DNA of 18,232 nt from DASQJJ01 sp964598355 (GTDB lineage: Bacteria > Patescibacteriota > Microgenomatia > Levybacterales > UBA12049), in assembly GCA_964598355.1 (NCBI GenBank), contig CAZRBN010000021.1, positions 1 through 18,232 of the forward strand, written 5' to 3'. A program made the position numbers and the translations under genes. This document shows positions 5,315-14,011 of this stretch, piece by piece. Below the pieces are notes generated by a model. It was given only the letters and a program-made list of their open reading frames with translations. It ran no database searches and was not told where the DNA came from. Each line of letters begins with the position of its first letter. Position 1 is the stretch's first letter.

Positions 5315-8236
5315 ATGACAACCTACGATACTCTCAATAAAGAACAACGTGAAGCTATTACGCATGGTGACGGTCCACTTCTTATTATTGCTGGGGCAGG
5401 TACGGGTAAAACAACGGTTGTTACTGAACGAATAAAACATCTGATTTTAGAAAAGCAAGTTTCTCCACATAATATTTTAGCTCTTACATTTACTGAAAAG
5501 GCTGCGAAAGAAATGGAAGAAAGAATTGACGTCGTCATGCCTTATGGGTATACCGATATGTGGATTGCAACTTTCCATGCATTTTGTGACAGAATCCTCA
5601 GACAAAACGCAATTGATATTGGACTTGACCCAAAATATAAAATGCTTACTGAAGCAGAATCTATTCTCTTTTTACGAGAAAATATATTCAAATTAAAGTT
5701 ACATTACTACCGACCCTTAGGAAATCCTAATAAATTTCTTCAGGGACTTTTACAACATTTTTCAAGACTGAAGGACGAAGATATAACACCAGATGAATAC
5801 ATCAATTTTGCTGAGCAAATGGAAAATGGCAAGTTACAAGACTCTAAAGAACGAGACGCTGAAAGAATGGAAATAGAAAAAATAGTGGAGCTAGCACATG
5901 CATATAAAACATATGATGAGCTTAAAGCAAAAGAAAGTATTATGGATTTTGGAGATTTAATTGCAAATGTTTTGAGATTATTCCGAATAAGACCAAATGT
6001 ACTCAGAGAATATCAACAACAATTTTCTTACATATTAGTAGATGAGTTTCAGGACACCAATTATTCTCAAAATCAATTAATTATCCTTCTTGCAGGAGAT
6101 AAAAAGAATATCACCGTTGTTGGCGATGATGACCAAGCAATTTATAGATGGAGAGGAGCTGCAATTTCAAATATGATTCAATTCCGTAAACATTTTCCTG
6201 AAACAAAGATTGTTGCATTAACAAAAAATTATCGTTCAACTAGCAATATTTTAGATACAGCATATAAAGCAATTCAATATAACAACCCAGACAGACTTGA
6301 GGTAAAAGAGCATATTAATAAAAAACTTTCTGCTGAAAGAAAAGTCATGGGACAACCTGTACAATTTCTTTTAACAGATACTGTTGAAAATGAAGCCGAA
6401 AGAGTTGTACAGACAATCCAAGACTTACTTAAAAAAAAGAAATATCAATATAAAGATTTTGCCATCCTAGTAAGAGCAAACGATCATTCACAACCTTTTT
6501 TACGCGCATTAGACAGGCGAAAAATCCCCTACCAATTTCTAGGTCCTGGACAACTGTTTCATCAAGAAGAAATAAAAGATTTAATTGCTTATCTAAAAGT
6601 TTTGTATAATTTTGAGGATTCATCTTCTCTCTATCGAGTACTTACCATGTCGGTCTTTGGCATTCCGGCTGTGAATATTGCAACACTCTTAAACTTTGCG
6701 AAAAAGACCAATATTTCTCTTTTTAAAACTCTCCAGAGAATTTCTGAAGTTGAAATAAGCGAAGAAGGAAGAGTACAAATAGAAAATATTCTCGATTTAC
6801 TTCAAAAACACTTGCAGCTGATACCCAAAGAGACAGCAGGTCAAATCCTTTATTATTTCTTGGAAGAGTGTGGTCTTCTTGTTCATTATTTAGAAGTTAA
6901 AAATCAAAAAGATGAAATTCGAGCCCAAAACATTGCTAAATTTTTTGAAAAACTTAAAGGATATGAAGCACAACACGATAACGCTTCTGTTTTTGCAGTA
7001 GTTGATTGGATAGATTTATCAATGCAAATGGGAGAAAGTCCTCTTGCAGCAAGTGTTGACTGGAGCGAGAATAATGCAGTTAATATTCTTACCATTCATT
7101 CAAGTAAAGGTTTGGAATTCCCGGTTGTATTTATCACTAATTTAGTTACGCAGCGTTTTCCATCACGAGAGAGAAAAGAACAAATACCTTTGGAAGAAAA
7201 TCTTATTAAAGAAATCCTCCCTGAAGGAGATTTCCATCTGCAGGAAGAAAGAAGGCTTTTTTATGTTGCAATGACGAGAGCGAAGGATACCTTATTTCTT
7301 ACTACATCTCATTTTTATGGTGAAGGAAAAAGAGAGAGAAAAACTTCACCGTTTGTCAGTGAGGCATTGAGTATTGAAGATGTAGAAAAGGCAAAGATAC
7401 AACTGTCTAAACAAAAAGCCCAGTTAAGCCTTATTGATATATTTCCCAAACAAGATACTACTAACCTAGCAGATTCCACAATCCATACAGTATCCCCTAT
7501 AACATACTTGTCCTATTCCCAAATTCAAACATTTGAGACATGCCCTCTTCATTATAAATTAAAATATATGCTAAAAATCCCAACGCCTCAAACAGCAAGC
7601 CAATCCTTTGGCACAAGTGTTCATAGCGCACTGAAAGAATTCTACATGCGAGCCGTCGAGGGACAATCAGTAGCAGTTGAAGATATAGAAAGTATTCTTC
7701 AAGAAGTATGGATTCCTGAAGGATATGCAAGTACCGCACATCAAGAGACAGCCTACCAGCAAGGACTCTTTCTTGTCAGAAATTATATACAAGAAAATTT
7801 TAACCCCCATAACCTTCCTATTGGTCTTGAAATTCCCTTTCAATTTCCTGTTGGAAAAATAAAAGTTGGAGGAAGAATTGATAGAATAGATAGACTTGAT
7901 GAAAAACGTTTAGAAATTATAGATTATAAAACTGGTAATAATATCCCCTCAGAAAGAGAAGTTAAGAATAACTTTCAGCTCACCCTTTATGGCCTTGCAG
8001 CTTCAGAGATACGCGATCCTCTTTACCAGAGAAGACCTGACGCAGTAACACTGTCTCTTTATTACCTTGAAGAAGGAAAAAAATTTAGTACAACTCGTAC
8101 GCTTGAAGAACTAGAAGAAGCAAAACGGGTTATTCTTGAAAAAGCTCAAGAGATAGAGAGAAGTGATTTTGTATGTAATAAATCTATTGCTTGTGAGAAT
8201 TGTGAATATAAAATGCTCTGCCAAACCCTCTCCTAA
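5315..8236 (+). CDS. UvrD/PcrA-like helicase fused to AddB-like PD-(D/E)XK nuclease
   Basis: A 973-aa superfamily 1A helicase plus RecB-type nuclease. Helicase motifs in order: LNKEQREAI (Q motif, 7-15), GAGTGKTT (Walker A, 27-34), TFTEKAAKEM, TFHAFCDRIL, VDEFQDTN (Walker B, about 242), GDDDQAIYRWRGA (about 270), LTKNYRST (about 301), TIHSSKGLEFPVVF (about 593) and LFYVAMTRAKD (about 650). The nuclease domain starts near 730 with YSQIQTFETCPLHYKLKY. It continues through FGTSVHSALKEFY, RIDRIDR with EIIDYKTG (catalytic Asp and the D-Y-K motif, about 855-875) and QLTLYGLA (QhxxY). Cys near 742 and a C-terminal group in IACENCEYKMLC match the 4Fe-4S arrangement of AddB/Cas4-type nucleases. The likely role is processing of DNA ends for RecA loading, as AddAB or RecBCD do, in a single chain. 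Its exact pathway is inferred. A 52-nt spacer with its own -10 separates it from the cupredoxin gene. Confidence 0.93.
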   Translation: MTTYDTLNKEQREAITHGDGPLLIIAGAGTGKTTVVTERIKHLILEKQVSPHNILALTFTEKAAKEMEERIDVVMPYGYTDMWIATFHAFCDRILRQNAIDIGLDPKYKMLTEAESILFLRENIFKLKLHYYRPLGNPNKFLQGLLQHFSRLKDEDITPDEYINFAEQMENGKLQDSKERDAERMEIEKIVELAHAYKTYDELKAKESIMDFGDLIANVLRLFRIRPNVLREYQQQFSYILVDEFQDTNYSQNQLIILLAGDKKNITVVGDDDQAIYRWRGAAISNMIQFRKHFPETKIVALTKNYRSTSNILDTAYKAIQYNNPDRLEVKEHINKKLSAERKVMGQPVQFLLTDTVENEAERVVQTIQDLLKKKKYQYKDFAILVRANDHSQPFLRALDRRKIPYQFLGPGQLFHQEEIKDLIAYLKVLYNFEDSSSLYRVLTMSVFGIPAVNIATLLNFAKKTNISLFKTLQRISEVEISEEGRVQIENILDLLQKHLQLIPKETAGQILYYFLEECGLLVHYLEVKNQKDEIRAQNIAKFFEKLKGYEAQHDNASVFAVVDWIDLSMQMGESPLAASVDWSENNAVNILTIHSSKGLEFPVVFITNLVTQRFPSRERKEQIPLEENLIKEILPEGDFHLQEERRLFYVAMTRAKDTLFLTTSHFYGEGKRERKTSPFVSEALSIEDVEKAKIQLSKQKAQLSLIDIFPKQDTTNLADSTIHTVSPITYLSYSQIQTFETCPLHYKLKYMLKIPTPQTASQSFGTSVHSALKEFYMRAVEGQSVAVEDIESILQEVWIPEGYASTAHQETAYQQGLFLVRNYIQENFNPHNLPIGLEIPFQFPVGKIKVGGRIDRIDRLDEKRLEIIDYKTGNNIPSEREVKNNFQLTLYGLAASEIRDPLYQRRPDAVTLSLYYLEEGKKFSTTRTLEELEEAKRVILEKAQEIERSDFVCNKSIACENCEYKMLCQTLS

Positions 8237-8257
8237 CTTGACCTTCCTCGTCCAAAA

Positions 8258-8287
8258 TTGGCACTCATACCATTTTTCTGCTATAAT
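8258..8287 (+). promoter_or_regulatory. Promoter of the RNase P RNA gene
   Basis: TTGGCA (8258-8263), an 18-nt spacer and consensus TATAAT (8282-8287) with an upstream TG (8279-8280). Six nucleotides follow before 8294, which is exactly the first base of the P1 helix of the RNA. Confidence 0.75.
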
Positions 8288-8293
8288 GACAGG

Positions 8294-8662
8294 AGTTCTA
8301 GGAAGAAGGACCGCTAGTCGCCGATAAGGCGACAGGAAAGTCCAGACAGATGTAGGATCAGGGATGGAGCGTAAGCTCCGACTAGTGATAGCTTGTGTCT
8401 TTTTGTTTTACCCATATGTGACAAAGAGAACGGATCCTGAATTGACAGGATTTGAGAGCAACAGAGACGAATGGGTGTGAAACGGGCAATCCTCCCTGCT
8501 GCAACTTCCGAACCGTGCGTTTACGTATCTTACCCAGCACGAAAGATTGAAGGCATCTCACTGAAAGGTGGGCATGTGTGAGCAAATATCATGCGTGAGA
8601 AAGATTGCGGTCTAGTCCTGCAAGGGATGAAACAGAATCTGGCTTACTTCCTTCCTAGAACT
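8294..8662 (+). ncRNA. rnpB: RNase P RNA, bacterial
   Basis: The catalytic RNA that matures tRNA 5' ends together with the RnpA protein. P1 is a perfect 12-bp helix joining both ends (8294-8305 with 8651-8662). P3 is a perfect GTCGCC/GGCGAC hairpin (8317-8322 with 8328-8333). The conserved GGAAAGTCC of the P4 core is at 8335-8343. The universal 3' element ACAGAATCTGGCTTAC, which closes P4 and P2, is at 8632-8647. An internal AGAGCAACAGAGA stretch near 8454 matches the conserved J11/12 region. The length of about 369 nt is normal for a bacterial type A-like RNA. The ends are set by the P1 helix and by the -10 six nucleotides upstream. No intrinsic terminator with a strong T run follows closely; a T-rich stretch at about 8684-8692 falls inside the convergent gene's 3' end. 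Confidence 0.95.
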
Positions 8663-8674
8663 CATTATAAAGCA

Positions 8675-9715
8675 TTATTTAGTTACTTTTTTATTCACCC
8701 TTTCAAAATAAAATTCAATAAGTAGTCTAAGAATTGCCGTAACAGGAACAGCAAGAATAAGTCCTAAAAGCCCAGCAATATGTCCTCCGGCAATCACTGA
8801 AAAGAAAATGACAAACGGTGGCAATTTTGTAATTTTCCCCATGACATAAGGAATAACAAAGTAATCCTCCAACTGTCGTAAAATAAAATAAATGGCAACA
8901 ATAACAAGGGAGGCATTAATGGGAGATAACCCAAAATTAGCTGAGCCAGTAAATATAGCAACCAGTACAGCAACACTTCCTGCTACAATGGGTCCAATAA
9001 CAGGAACAATTTCAGCAAAACCCGAAAAGATAGCAATGATTGCAGCAAAATGAATTCCTAAAATACTTAAAGCAATATAGGTCACAATCGACATTAAAAA
9101 AACGAGAAAAATTTCTCCTCTCAGATATCCTCCCAGAAGCATATTTATTTTTCGGAAAAGTGTTGCAACATCCTCTTTATATTCTTTAGGTATTTTATTA
9201 AGAATTCGTGCAAAAAAGAGTTTGCCATCTTTTAGGAAATAAAAACCTGAAAAAAGAAAAATAAGAAAACTAATAATTCGAGAAATAGCCTGAGTAAAGA
9301 ATGGGAAAAATGGAGGTGCTTCAAAAAAGTTTAAAAACCGTGACTTTCTAAGACTAAATAAGAAATCATATGCTGTTGGACGAAGCCAATCTGGCAAAGA
9401 TTGAAACTGAGAGTGAGCTGTTGATAAAACATGAGTTGTATAATTCCTTAATTCAGAAGATTCTTCAATAATTCGGGAGCTAAGAGTAATACTGCCAAAA
9501 ACAAATATTGTAATAAGTACTGCATAAATCAAAATAATTGACAATATTCTTGGCAACTTCATTTTCTCTGAAAACAGATCAACCACGGGATTAAAAAGAA
9601 AAGCAAAAATTCCAGCAAAGATAAATGGAGGAAGAATTGTCCTAATGGCATACACAAACCAAATTCCTAAAAGAATCAGTATTGTCCAAAAAATAGTACG
9701 TAGAGTAATAATCAT
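8675..9715 (-). CDS. AI-2E/PerM-family membrane transporter
   Basis: A 346-aa polytopic protein with about eight membrane segments, matching the AI-2E transporter (PerM/YdiK/YhhT) family. A hydrophobic pair opens the protein and a soluble amphipathic stretch follows (about 75-130, including the SQFQSLPDWLRP region). The conserved core has GFAEIVPVIGPIVAG (about 233-247) and, near the end, LEDYFVIPYVMG followed by GGHIAGLLGLILAVPVTAIL. Family members have been linked to quorum-signal export and to Na+/H+ antiport, so the substrate here is open. The gene has its own extended -10, lies 57 nt beyond the last ABC permease gene and converges on the RNase P RNA gene with 12 nt between them. Confidence 0.88.
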   Translation of the reverse strand: MIITLRTIFWTILILLGIWFVYAIRTILPPFIFAGIFAFLFNPVVDLFSEKMKLPRILSIILIYAVLITIFVFGSITLSSRIIEESSELRNYTTHVLSTAHSQFQSLPDWLRPTAYDFLFSLRKSRFLNFFEAPPFFPFFTQAISRIISFLIFLFSGFYFLKDGKLFFARILNKIPKEYKEDVATLFRKINMLLGGYLRGEIFLVFLMSIVTYIALSILGIHFAAIIAIFSGFAEIVPVIGPIVAGSVAVLVAIFTGSANFGLSPINASLVIVAIYFILRQLEDYFVIPYVMGKITKLPPFVIFFSVIAGGHIAGLLGLILAVPVTAILRLLIEFYFERVNKKVTK

Positions 9716-9721
9716 AGAGGT

Positions 9722-9730
9722 ATTATAACA
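9722..9730 (-). promoter_or_regulatory. Extended -10 promoter, leaderless start of the PerM-family gene
   Basis: On the minus strand TG-T-TATAAT (9730 down to 9722) has a perfect -10 hexamer ending six nucleotides before the ATG at 9715. The mRNA should therefore start at the A of the start codon. There is no Shine-Dalgarno sequence. Confidence 0.7.
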
Positions 9731-9756
9731 TGAATATAAGATATTAAGAAATTAGG

Positions 9757-9771
9757 CCTATTAGCAATAGG
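9757..9771 (-). terminator. Weak terminator-like hairpin after the ABC operon
   Basis: A perfect 6-bp stem (9757-9762 with 9766-9771) with a 3-nt loop starts right after the stop codon of the last permease gene. The following minus-strand sequence (AATTTCTTAATA) is only moderately T-rich, so termination may be partial. Confidence 0.4.
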
Positions 9772-9772
9772 T

Positions 9773-10573
9773 TTAGCTACTTGCACTTGCATACTGCTTT
9801 AGAGCATATCTCCAGAAGAATAGACTCAATGTTAGCAGGGTTATTGATACGCCAAATGCCACTACCAACGCAGGGAACGTAAAAAGACCGAAAAGCGCCT
9901 TCATAGGAAACGTCATCATAATTCCGACTGGAATAACAAAGGTAAGTATTCCTCTCACTGGTTCTTTATAGATTTCTACTGGAAATCTTCCCATTTGCGT
10001 AACATCACGATAGAGCATAATTGTGTTATCTACTTCAGTTGTAATGATTCCCAAACATAACACAATAATATGAAAAGCAAGAGCAATAAGACAGGCATTT
10101 ATTATAAGAAGAATATATAGAACAATATGGAGAGGCGGTACTGCACCTAAGTGAGGAAAAACAACAAAAAGTACTATCAGTAAAAATACTATAATAAATA
10201 AATCAAAAATGTCGCTCCCCCCTAAAAGTGCTTTAAATAATGGGGACATAGGCTTAAGAAGAACATGATCAAAATACCCATTAACAATTTGTCCTCTAAA
10301 TCTATACACATCTCGAAAAAGAAATTGAGGAATAGTATCGATAATGTTAAAAGTTAAAAAGAAAAAAATCATTTGCCAAAAAGTATACCCAGCAATCGAT
10401 TTTGTTTTACTAAAAAGAATTAAAATGAAAAAGAAAAAGAATACAAAACGAAGTAATTTTCCAAAGATAAATATAGCAGCACCCAAACGTGAAGAAAAAG
10501 CAATTTGCGTTGTTCCTTCAGTTAATCGTAACCATATAGTAAAGTACTTCTTACATTCTTTGATTATTTGCAT
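9773..10573 (-). CDS. ABC-2 exporter permease B2
   Basis: A 266-aa protein with six predicted membrane segments, of the ABC2_membrane_6 (PF06182-like) class. Diagnostic features are the cytoplasmic segment FDHVLLKPMSPLF (about 105-117), the late motif GRFPVEIYKEP (about 195-205) and the C-terminal ALKQYASASS. The last two closely parallel GRYPPQIL and ALKSYTSASS of the permease at 11433-12221, so the two are paralogues and probably hold the same half of a permease heterodimer. It is the last gene of the five-gene operon, 25 nt after the previous stop. No Shine-Dalgarno is visible; translation probably depends on coupling or on scanning of a weak site. Confidence 0.85.
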   Translation of the reverse strand: MQIIKECKKYFTIWLRLTEGTTQIAFSSRLGAAIFIFGKLLRFVFFFFFILILFSKTKSIAGYTFWQMIFFFLTFNIIDTIPQFLFRDVYRFRGQIVNGYFDHVLLKPMSPLFKALLGGSDIFDLFIIVFLLIVLFVVFPHLGAVPPLHIVLYILLIINACLIALAFHIIVLCLGIITTEVDNTIMLYRDVTQMGRFPVEIYKEPVRGILTFVIPVGIMMTFPMKALFGLFTFPALVVAFGVSITLLTLSLFFWRYALKQYASASS

Positions 10574-10598
10574 ATTTGTTATTTCAGTATTTGTTTAT

Positions 10599-11402
10599 TT
10601 ATCTCCCCTCTGCAGAATAACGTTTGAGTCCTTTCATCCATAATCTATAAACCAAAAAAAGAAGAATACTACTCCATACACAACCAATACTCAGATAGAG
10701 ACCCACTTGAAGTAATGACAGTTGTCCTAAGTAGATTTTCATGGGTGCATATAAAAGAGAAGGAAATGGCAATACCTCCAATAGCCAAAAAAGAGGCTTA
10801 GGAAGAACATCAAGCGGAAAAGTAGTTCCAGCAAGAAACGTAACAAGAATAAAAAATATAAATCGAGGAGCCCATGCCTCAGAGCTAAAAAATCCAATGA
10901 ATGAAAGCATCATGTTTATTGAGAAATTAATGATGACAGCAAAACAAATTGAAAAGAGAAAAGCAATAAGATACAAGCTATTTGTTTGGACAAAAAAAGG
11001 TGGTTTAAATATAAGAAACACCAGTGAGACTTCAATAAGTGAGAATAGGATATTCATCCCCTTATCCCCTATATCTTTCGCAAAGTAATATCCTATGTAA
11101 TTGAGGGGTTTTATCAAGTAATTTGAAAGGTCTCCCTGGACAATATCGTCTGCAACTGTTGCTGCACGGGTTGCCATGACAACTGCATAGAGTATGGCGC
11201 TCCCTAAAATGTACGTGAGCATTGTCTTCTGATTGTAACTCGCAAAAGATACACCTGAGGGAAGTAATGTTAACCAAAGAAAATACGTTACAATAAGAGA
11301 CAAAAACACACGAAGTCTCCACACCATAAAGTTAAGACGATAGGTTAGTGTTTCATCCCAGGTATTTCTGGCAACTAAGTAATATGTTTTCCAATTTGCC
11401 AT
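10599..11402 (-). CDS. ABC-2 exporter permease A2
   Basis: A 267-aa six-segment permease of the same class. It carries DDIVQGDLSNYLIKPLNY (about 87-104), matching DDVARIDIQEGGLSAYLLKP of the permease at 12226-13011. A Pro-rich stretch before the last helices (FPLDVLPKP then LPFPSLLYAP) and a C-terminal GLKRYSAEGR also match that paralogue. It is therefore the second copy of the A-type subunit. It sits 30 nt after the B1 gene. The function is substrate-translocating membrane half of an exporter with the B2 subunit; the substrate is unknown. Confidence 0.85.
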   Translation of the reverse strand: MANWKTYYLVARNTWDETLTYRLNFMVWRLRVFLSLIVTYFLWLTLLPSGVSFASYNQKTMLTYILGSAILYAVVMATRAATVADDIVQGDLSNYLIKPLNYIGYYFAKDIGDKGMNILFSLIEVSLVFLIFKPPFFVQTNSLYLIAFLFSICFAVIINFSINMMLSFIGFFSSEAWAPRFIFFILVTFLAGTTFPLDVLPKPLFWLLEVLPFPSLLYAPMKIYLGQLSLLQVGLYLSIGCVWSSILLFLVYRLWMKGLKRYSAEGR

Positions 11403-11432
11403 AGGTTCTAAACTGGTAACGAGGAGCTAGTT

Positions 11433-12221
11433 TTAACTACTCGCACTTGTATACGATTTTAGTGCATGAGTAAAAAATTTTCTTGATAAAAAGTATAAGG
11501 AAATTGCAAAAAATAGAATACTAAATATTTCAAGACTTGTTATCTTATGAATAAGAAGTCTTCCTGGAACAGATGAAATAAGGGTGAGTGGTACAAGGAT
11601 AAAAAGAAGAACATTTCCTGTTTTAAGAAGTATTTGCGGAGGATATCTACCTATATTTGAGACATTGTACAGCATATCTGCAAGGTTAGATAAATTGCTA
11701 AACCAAATTGTTACTGTTGTAACAAGCAACCAGAAAGAATACATTATAACAACACTACCAATAACTAACAACGAAAACTCAATCAAATCAAGAAAATTAA
11801 CATGCACGTGTATGATCTGTAGTACAAAAGCCACAAACCCAATACCTAAAATGATTCTAAATATATGAAGTGGTCTAAAAATAGAACACGTAAGAAGAAA
11901 TTGTGGGTCAATTGGCTTAATGAGATACCCATCCATTTGTCCATATAGAGTAATTCGAGAAAAGCGTTCAAAGTTACTTGAGAAAAACATATGGAAAAGC
12001 CCGATGACGATACCATAAATTCCAGCAAGAATATATAATTCATATTTACTCCACCCATACACACTCGCTGTTTTATTGGTTAATATAATAATTTGAAGAA
12101 TCGACACAACTCCCCATCCCACATTTATGACAAAACTATTAATAAAATTTGCTCTATAAGCAATAAGTGATGCTAGATTTAATTTGAGTAAAAGTAAAAA
12201 AACTTTTAAATATTTTTTCAT
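11433..12221 (-). CDS. ABC-2 exporter permease B1
   Basis: A 262-aa six-segment permease. Its N-terminus (LNLASLIAYRANFINSF) has the Y-R-x-x-F element common at the start of this permease class. A cytoplasmic segment, LYGQMDGYLIKPIDPQFLL (about 92-110), then GRYPPQILLKTGN and the C-terminal ALKSYTSASS mark it as the B type, paralogous to the permease at 9773-10573. It begins 4 nt after the TAG of the A1 gene, so the two are probably translationally coupled and form one heterodimer. Confidence 0.86.
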   Translation of the reverse strand: MKKYLKVFLLLLKLNLASLIAYRANFINSFVINVGWGVVSILQIIILTNKTASVYGWSKYELYILAGIYGIVIGLFHMFFSSNFERFSRITLYGQMDGYLIKPIDPQFLLTCSIFRPLHIFRIILGIGFVAFVLQIIHVHVNFLDLIEFSLLVIGSVVIMYSFWLLVTTVTIWFSNLSNLADMLYNVSNIGRYPPQILLKTGNVLLFILVPLTLISSVPGRLLIHKITSLEIFSILFFAISLYFLSRKFFTHALKSYTSASS

Positions 12222-12225
12222 AGTG

Positions 12226-13011
12226 CTATTGACCCACTCCAGTATATACTTTAATTCCTTTTTTCCACATCCAAGAATAAAGAAAGTAGAGTCCGATAAT
12301 CCAGCCTATTTGAATGCTAAAAATCTTTACCATATCTATTTGTGATAAAGTGCCCTGCAATGCAGCAATAGGAAAATAGACAATATACGAAAAGGGCAAC
12401 ATATATCCAATATGAGAAAAAACATCAGGATACAGTCTGAGAGGAACAATATACCCTGCAAAAATAAAAATAAGCATCTCTGACAACTGATACACTCCAC
12501 TAATATCGGTAAACCAAAATGCAAGCATACCTAAAATCATCTTATAGGTAAAGGAAATCATATACGCAAAAAGTGCCATAAGTAACGCACCTAACAGTGA
12601 AAAAGAATTAAAATCAATTGAAACTTTAACATGAAAAAATAAAAGAATAATAGTGAAAGATACCACACCAAATATTCCCTGAAAAGCCCGCCATGGAAGT
12701 TCTCCACAAAATTTTATCCAATAATAACTGAATGGTTTAAGAAGATATGCGGATAATCCTCCTTCTTGAATATCTATCCGCGCAACATCATCTTCAATGT
12801 GGGACATAAGCATTGCTCCAGCAACAACAAGGAGGAGATAATACGAAGTAATTGTTGAAGCATTCCATCCAGAAGCAGTTGTTGCAGCACCTCTCCAAAA
12901 GAGAATCATGATAACGGGACTATAAATTGAGAGGATAAACCACACAAAAGTCCGTGCTCTCTGTTCTGAGACATGTTGGAAAAAAAGTGAAAAGAGTCTA
13001 ACATATCGCAT
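12226..13011 (-). CDS. ABC-2 exporter permease A1
   Basis: A 261-aa six-segment permease. It carries the cytoplasmic segment EDDVARIDIQEGGLSAYLL followed by KPFSYYWIKF (about 72-100), which should contact the ATPase. Later come VPLRLYPD, MLPFSYIVYFP and the C-terminal GIKVYTGVGQ. It is the A-type partner of the B1 gene 4 nt downstream. It starts 9 nt after the ATPase stop codon. Systems of this class (as I recall, ATPase COG4586 with permeases COG4587 and COG3694) usually have one A and one B subunit. Some are implicated in toxic-compound export, but the substrate is undefined here. Confidence 0.86.
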   Translation of the reverse strand: MRYVRLFSLFFQHVSEQRARTFVWFILSIYSPVIMILFWRGAATTASGWNASTITSYYLLLVVAGAMLMSHIEDDVARIDIQEGGLSAYLLKPFSYYWIKFCGELPWRAFQGIFGVVSFTIILLFFHVKVSIDFNSFSLLGALLMALFAYMISFTYKMILGMLAFWFTDISGVYQLSEMLIFIFAGYIVPLRLYPDVFSHIGYMLPFSYIVYFPIAALQGTLSQIDMVKIFSIQIGWIIGLYFLYSWMWKKGIKVYTGVGQ

Positions 13012-13020
13012 AATACCATC

Positions 13021-13998
13021 TTACTTATTTGCAGAAAAAACATCCCTAATAATATCTTCAACAGATGGATTTTCTATCGTAACATCCTCCACAGGAAGTT
13101 TGGCAAGGATCGTCCCTGCTATTTCACTTGCTTTTTCTCTTGGAACTCTTATAACAAGCTCTGGATATTTAAGCTTTTCAATTTCACCCAGTCCTTCTAA
13201 TATTTTAGGATTGGGCATGTTATTCAAAACAACAGAAACCACTTTGTAAGGAGCATGTTTTTTTACCAAATCTGCAAGTTGTCCATCAAAGAGTATCTTT
13301 CCGTGATTTATCACAATTACCCTTTTTGCTAACGCTTCTACATCTCCCATGTAATGAGACGTTAATAAGATAGTTGCTTTATATTTTCTATTATATTCAC
13401 GGATAAACTCACGAAGATTTTGCTGCATAACAACATCAAGTCCAATGGTTGGTTCGTCTAGAAATAATACTTTTGGATTATGAAGTAGTGCTGCAATAAG
13501 CTCCATTTTCATTCGCTGTCCCAAAGAAAGTTTGCGGACTTGGACTTTCAAAAATTCTTCAACTTCCAATAATTTTGACAAATCTGCAACTACTTCTTGA
13601 AACTGCTTTTCAGGAATTTCATAAATCTCTTTATTTAATGCAAAACTTTCCATTGCAGGTAAGTCCCACCATAATTGATTTTTTTGTCCCATAACGAGTG
13701 CAATATTTTTAAGAAATTTTGTTTTGCGTTGAAAAGGAATAAATCCCAAAACTTTTACTTCTCCACCTGTTGGATACAAAAGTCCGGAAAGACATTTTAG
13801 AGTTGTTGTTTTGCCAGCTCCATTTGGTCCAATAAAACCAATAAGCTCCCCTTCCTCAATTTCAAAAGAGATATCATCAACAGCACGTACTTTTTCATAT
13901 TTTCTTGCAACAAGTGATTTAAGGGATCCCAAAAATCCCGGTTCTTTTTTATACACCGTATATTCTTTGACTAAATTTTTAACAGAAATTGCAGACAT
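13021..13998 (-). CDS. ABC exporter ATP-binding protein
   Basis: A 325-aa ATPase of the ABC-2 exporter class, the only nucleotide-binding gene in the operon. Walker A GPNGAGKT (57-64), Q-loop MGQKNQLWWDLP (Gln105, the W-W-D-L-P extension being typical of this subgroup), signature LSLGQRMKME (158-167), Walker B VLFLDEPT (177-184), D-loop GLD and H-loop His215. The N-terminal 40 residues include an insertion (EPGFLGSLKSLVARKYEKVRA) that is also typical of this subgroup. About 85 C-terminal residues after the H-loop (from VVSVVL onward) resemble the regulatory tail seen in exporter ATPases. It is the first gene of the operon and must energise both permease pairs. A structured leader precedes it and no Shine-Dalgarno sequence is visible. 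Confidence 0.92.
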   Translation of the reverse strand: MSAISVKNLVKEYTVYKKEPGFLGSLKSLVARKYEKVRAVDDISFEIEEGELIGFIGPNGAGKTTTLKCLSGLLYPTGGEVKVLGFIPFQRKTKFLKNIALVMGQKNQLWWDLPAMESFALNKEIYEIPEKQFQEVVADLSKLLEVEEFLKVQVRKLSLGQRMKMELIAALLHNPKVLFLDEPTIGLDVVMQQNLREFIREYNRKYKATILLTSHYMGDVEALAKRVIVINHGKILFDGQLADLVKKHAPYKVVSVVLNNMPNPKILEGLGEIEKLKYPELVIRVPREKASEIAGTILAKLPVEDVTIENPSVEDIIRDVFSANK

Positions 13999-14011
13999 AG
14001 AATTTTTATTA

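Noticed and set aside
8382..8585. 67-codon minus-strand frame
   Set aside because: It is entirely inside and antisense to the RNase P RNA, whose conserved sequences and P1 helix explain the region.
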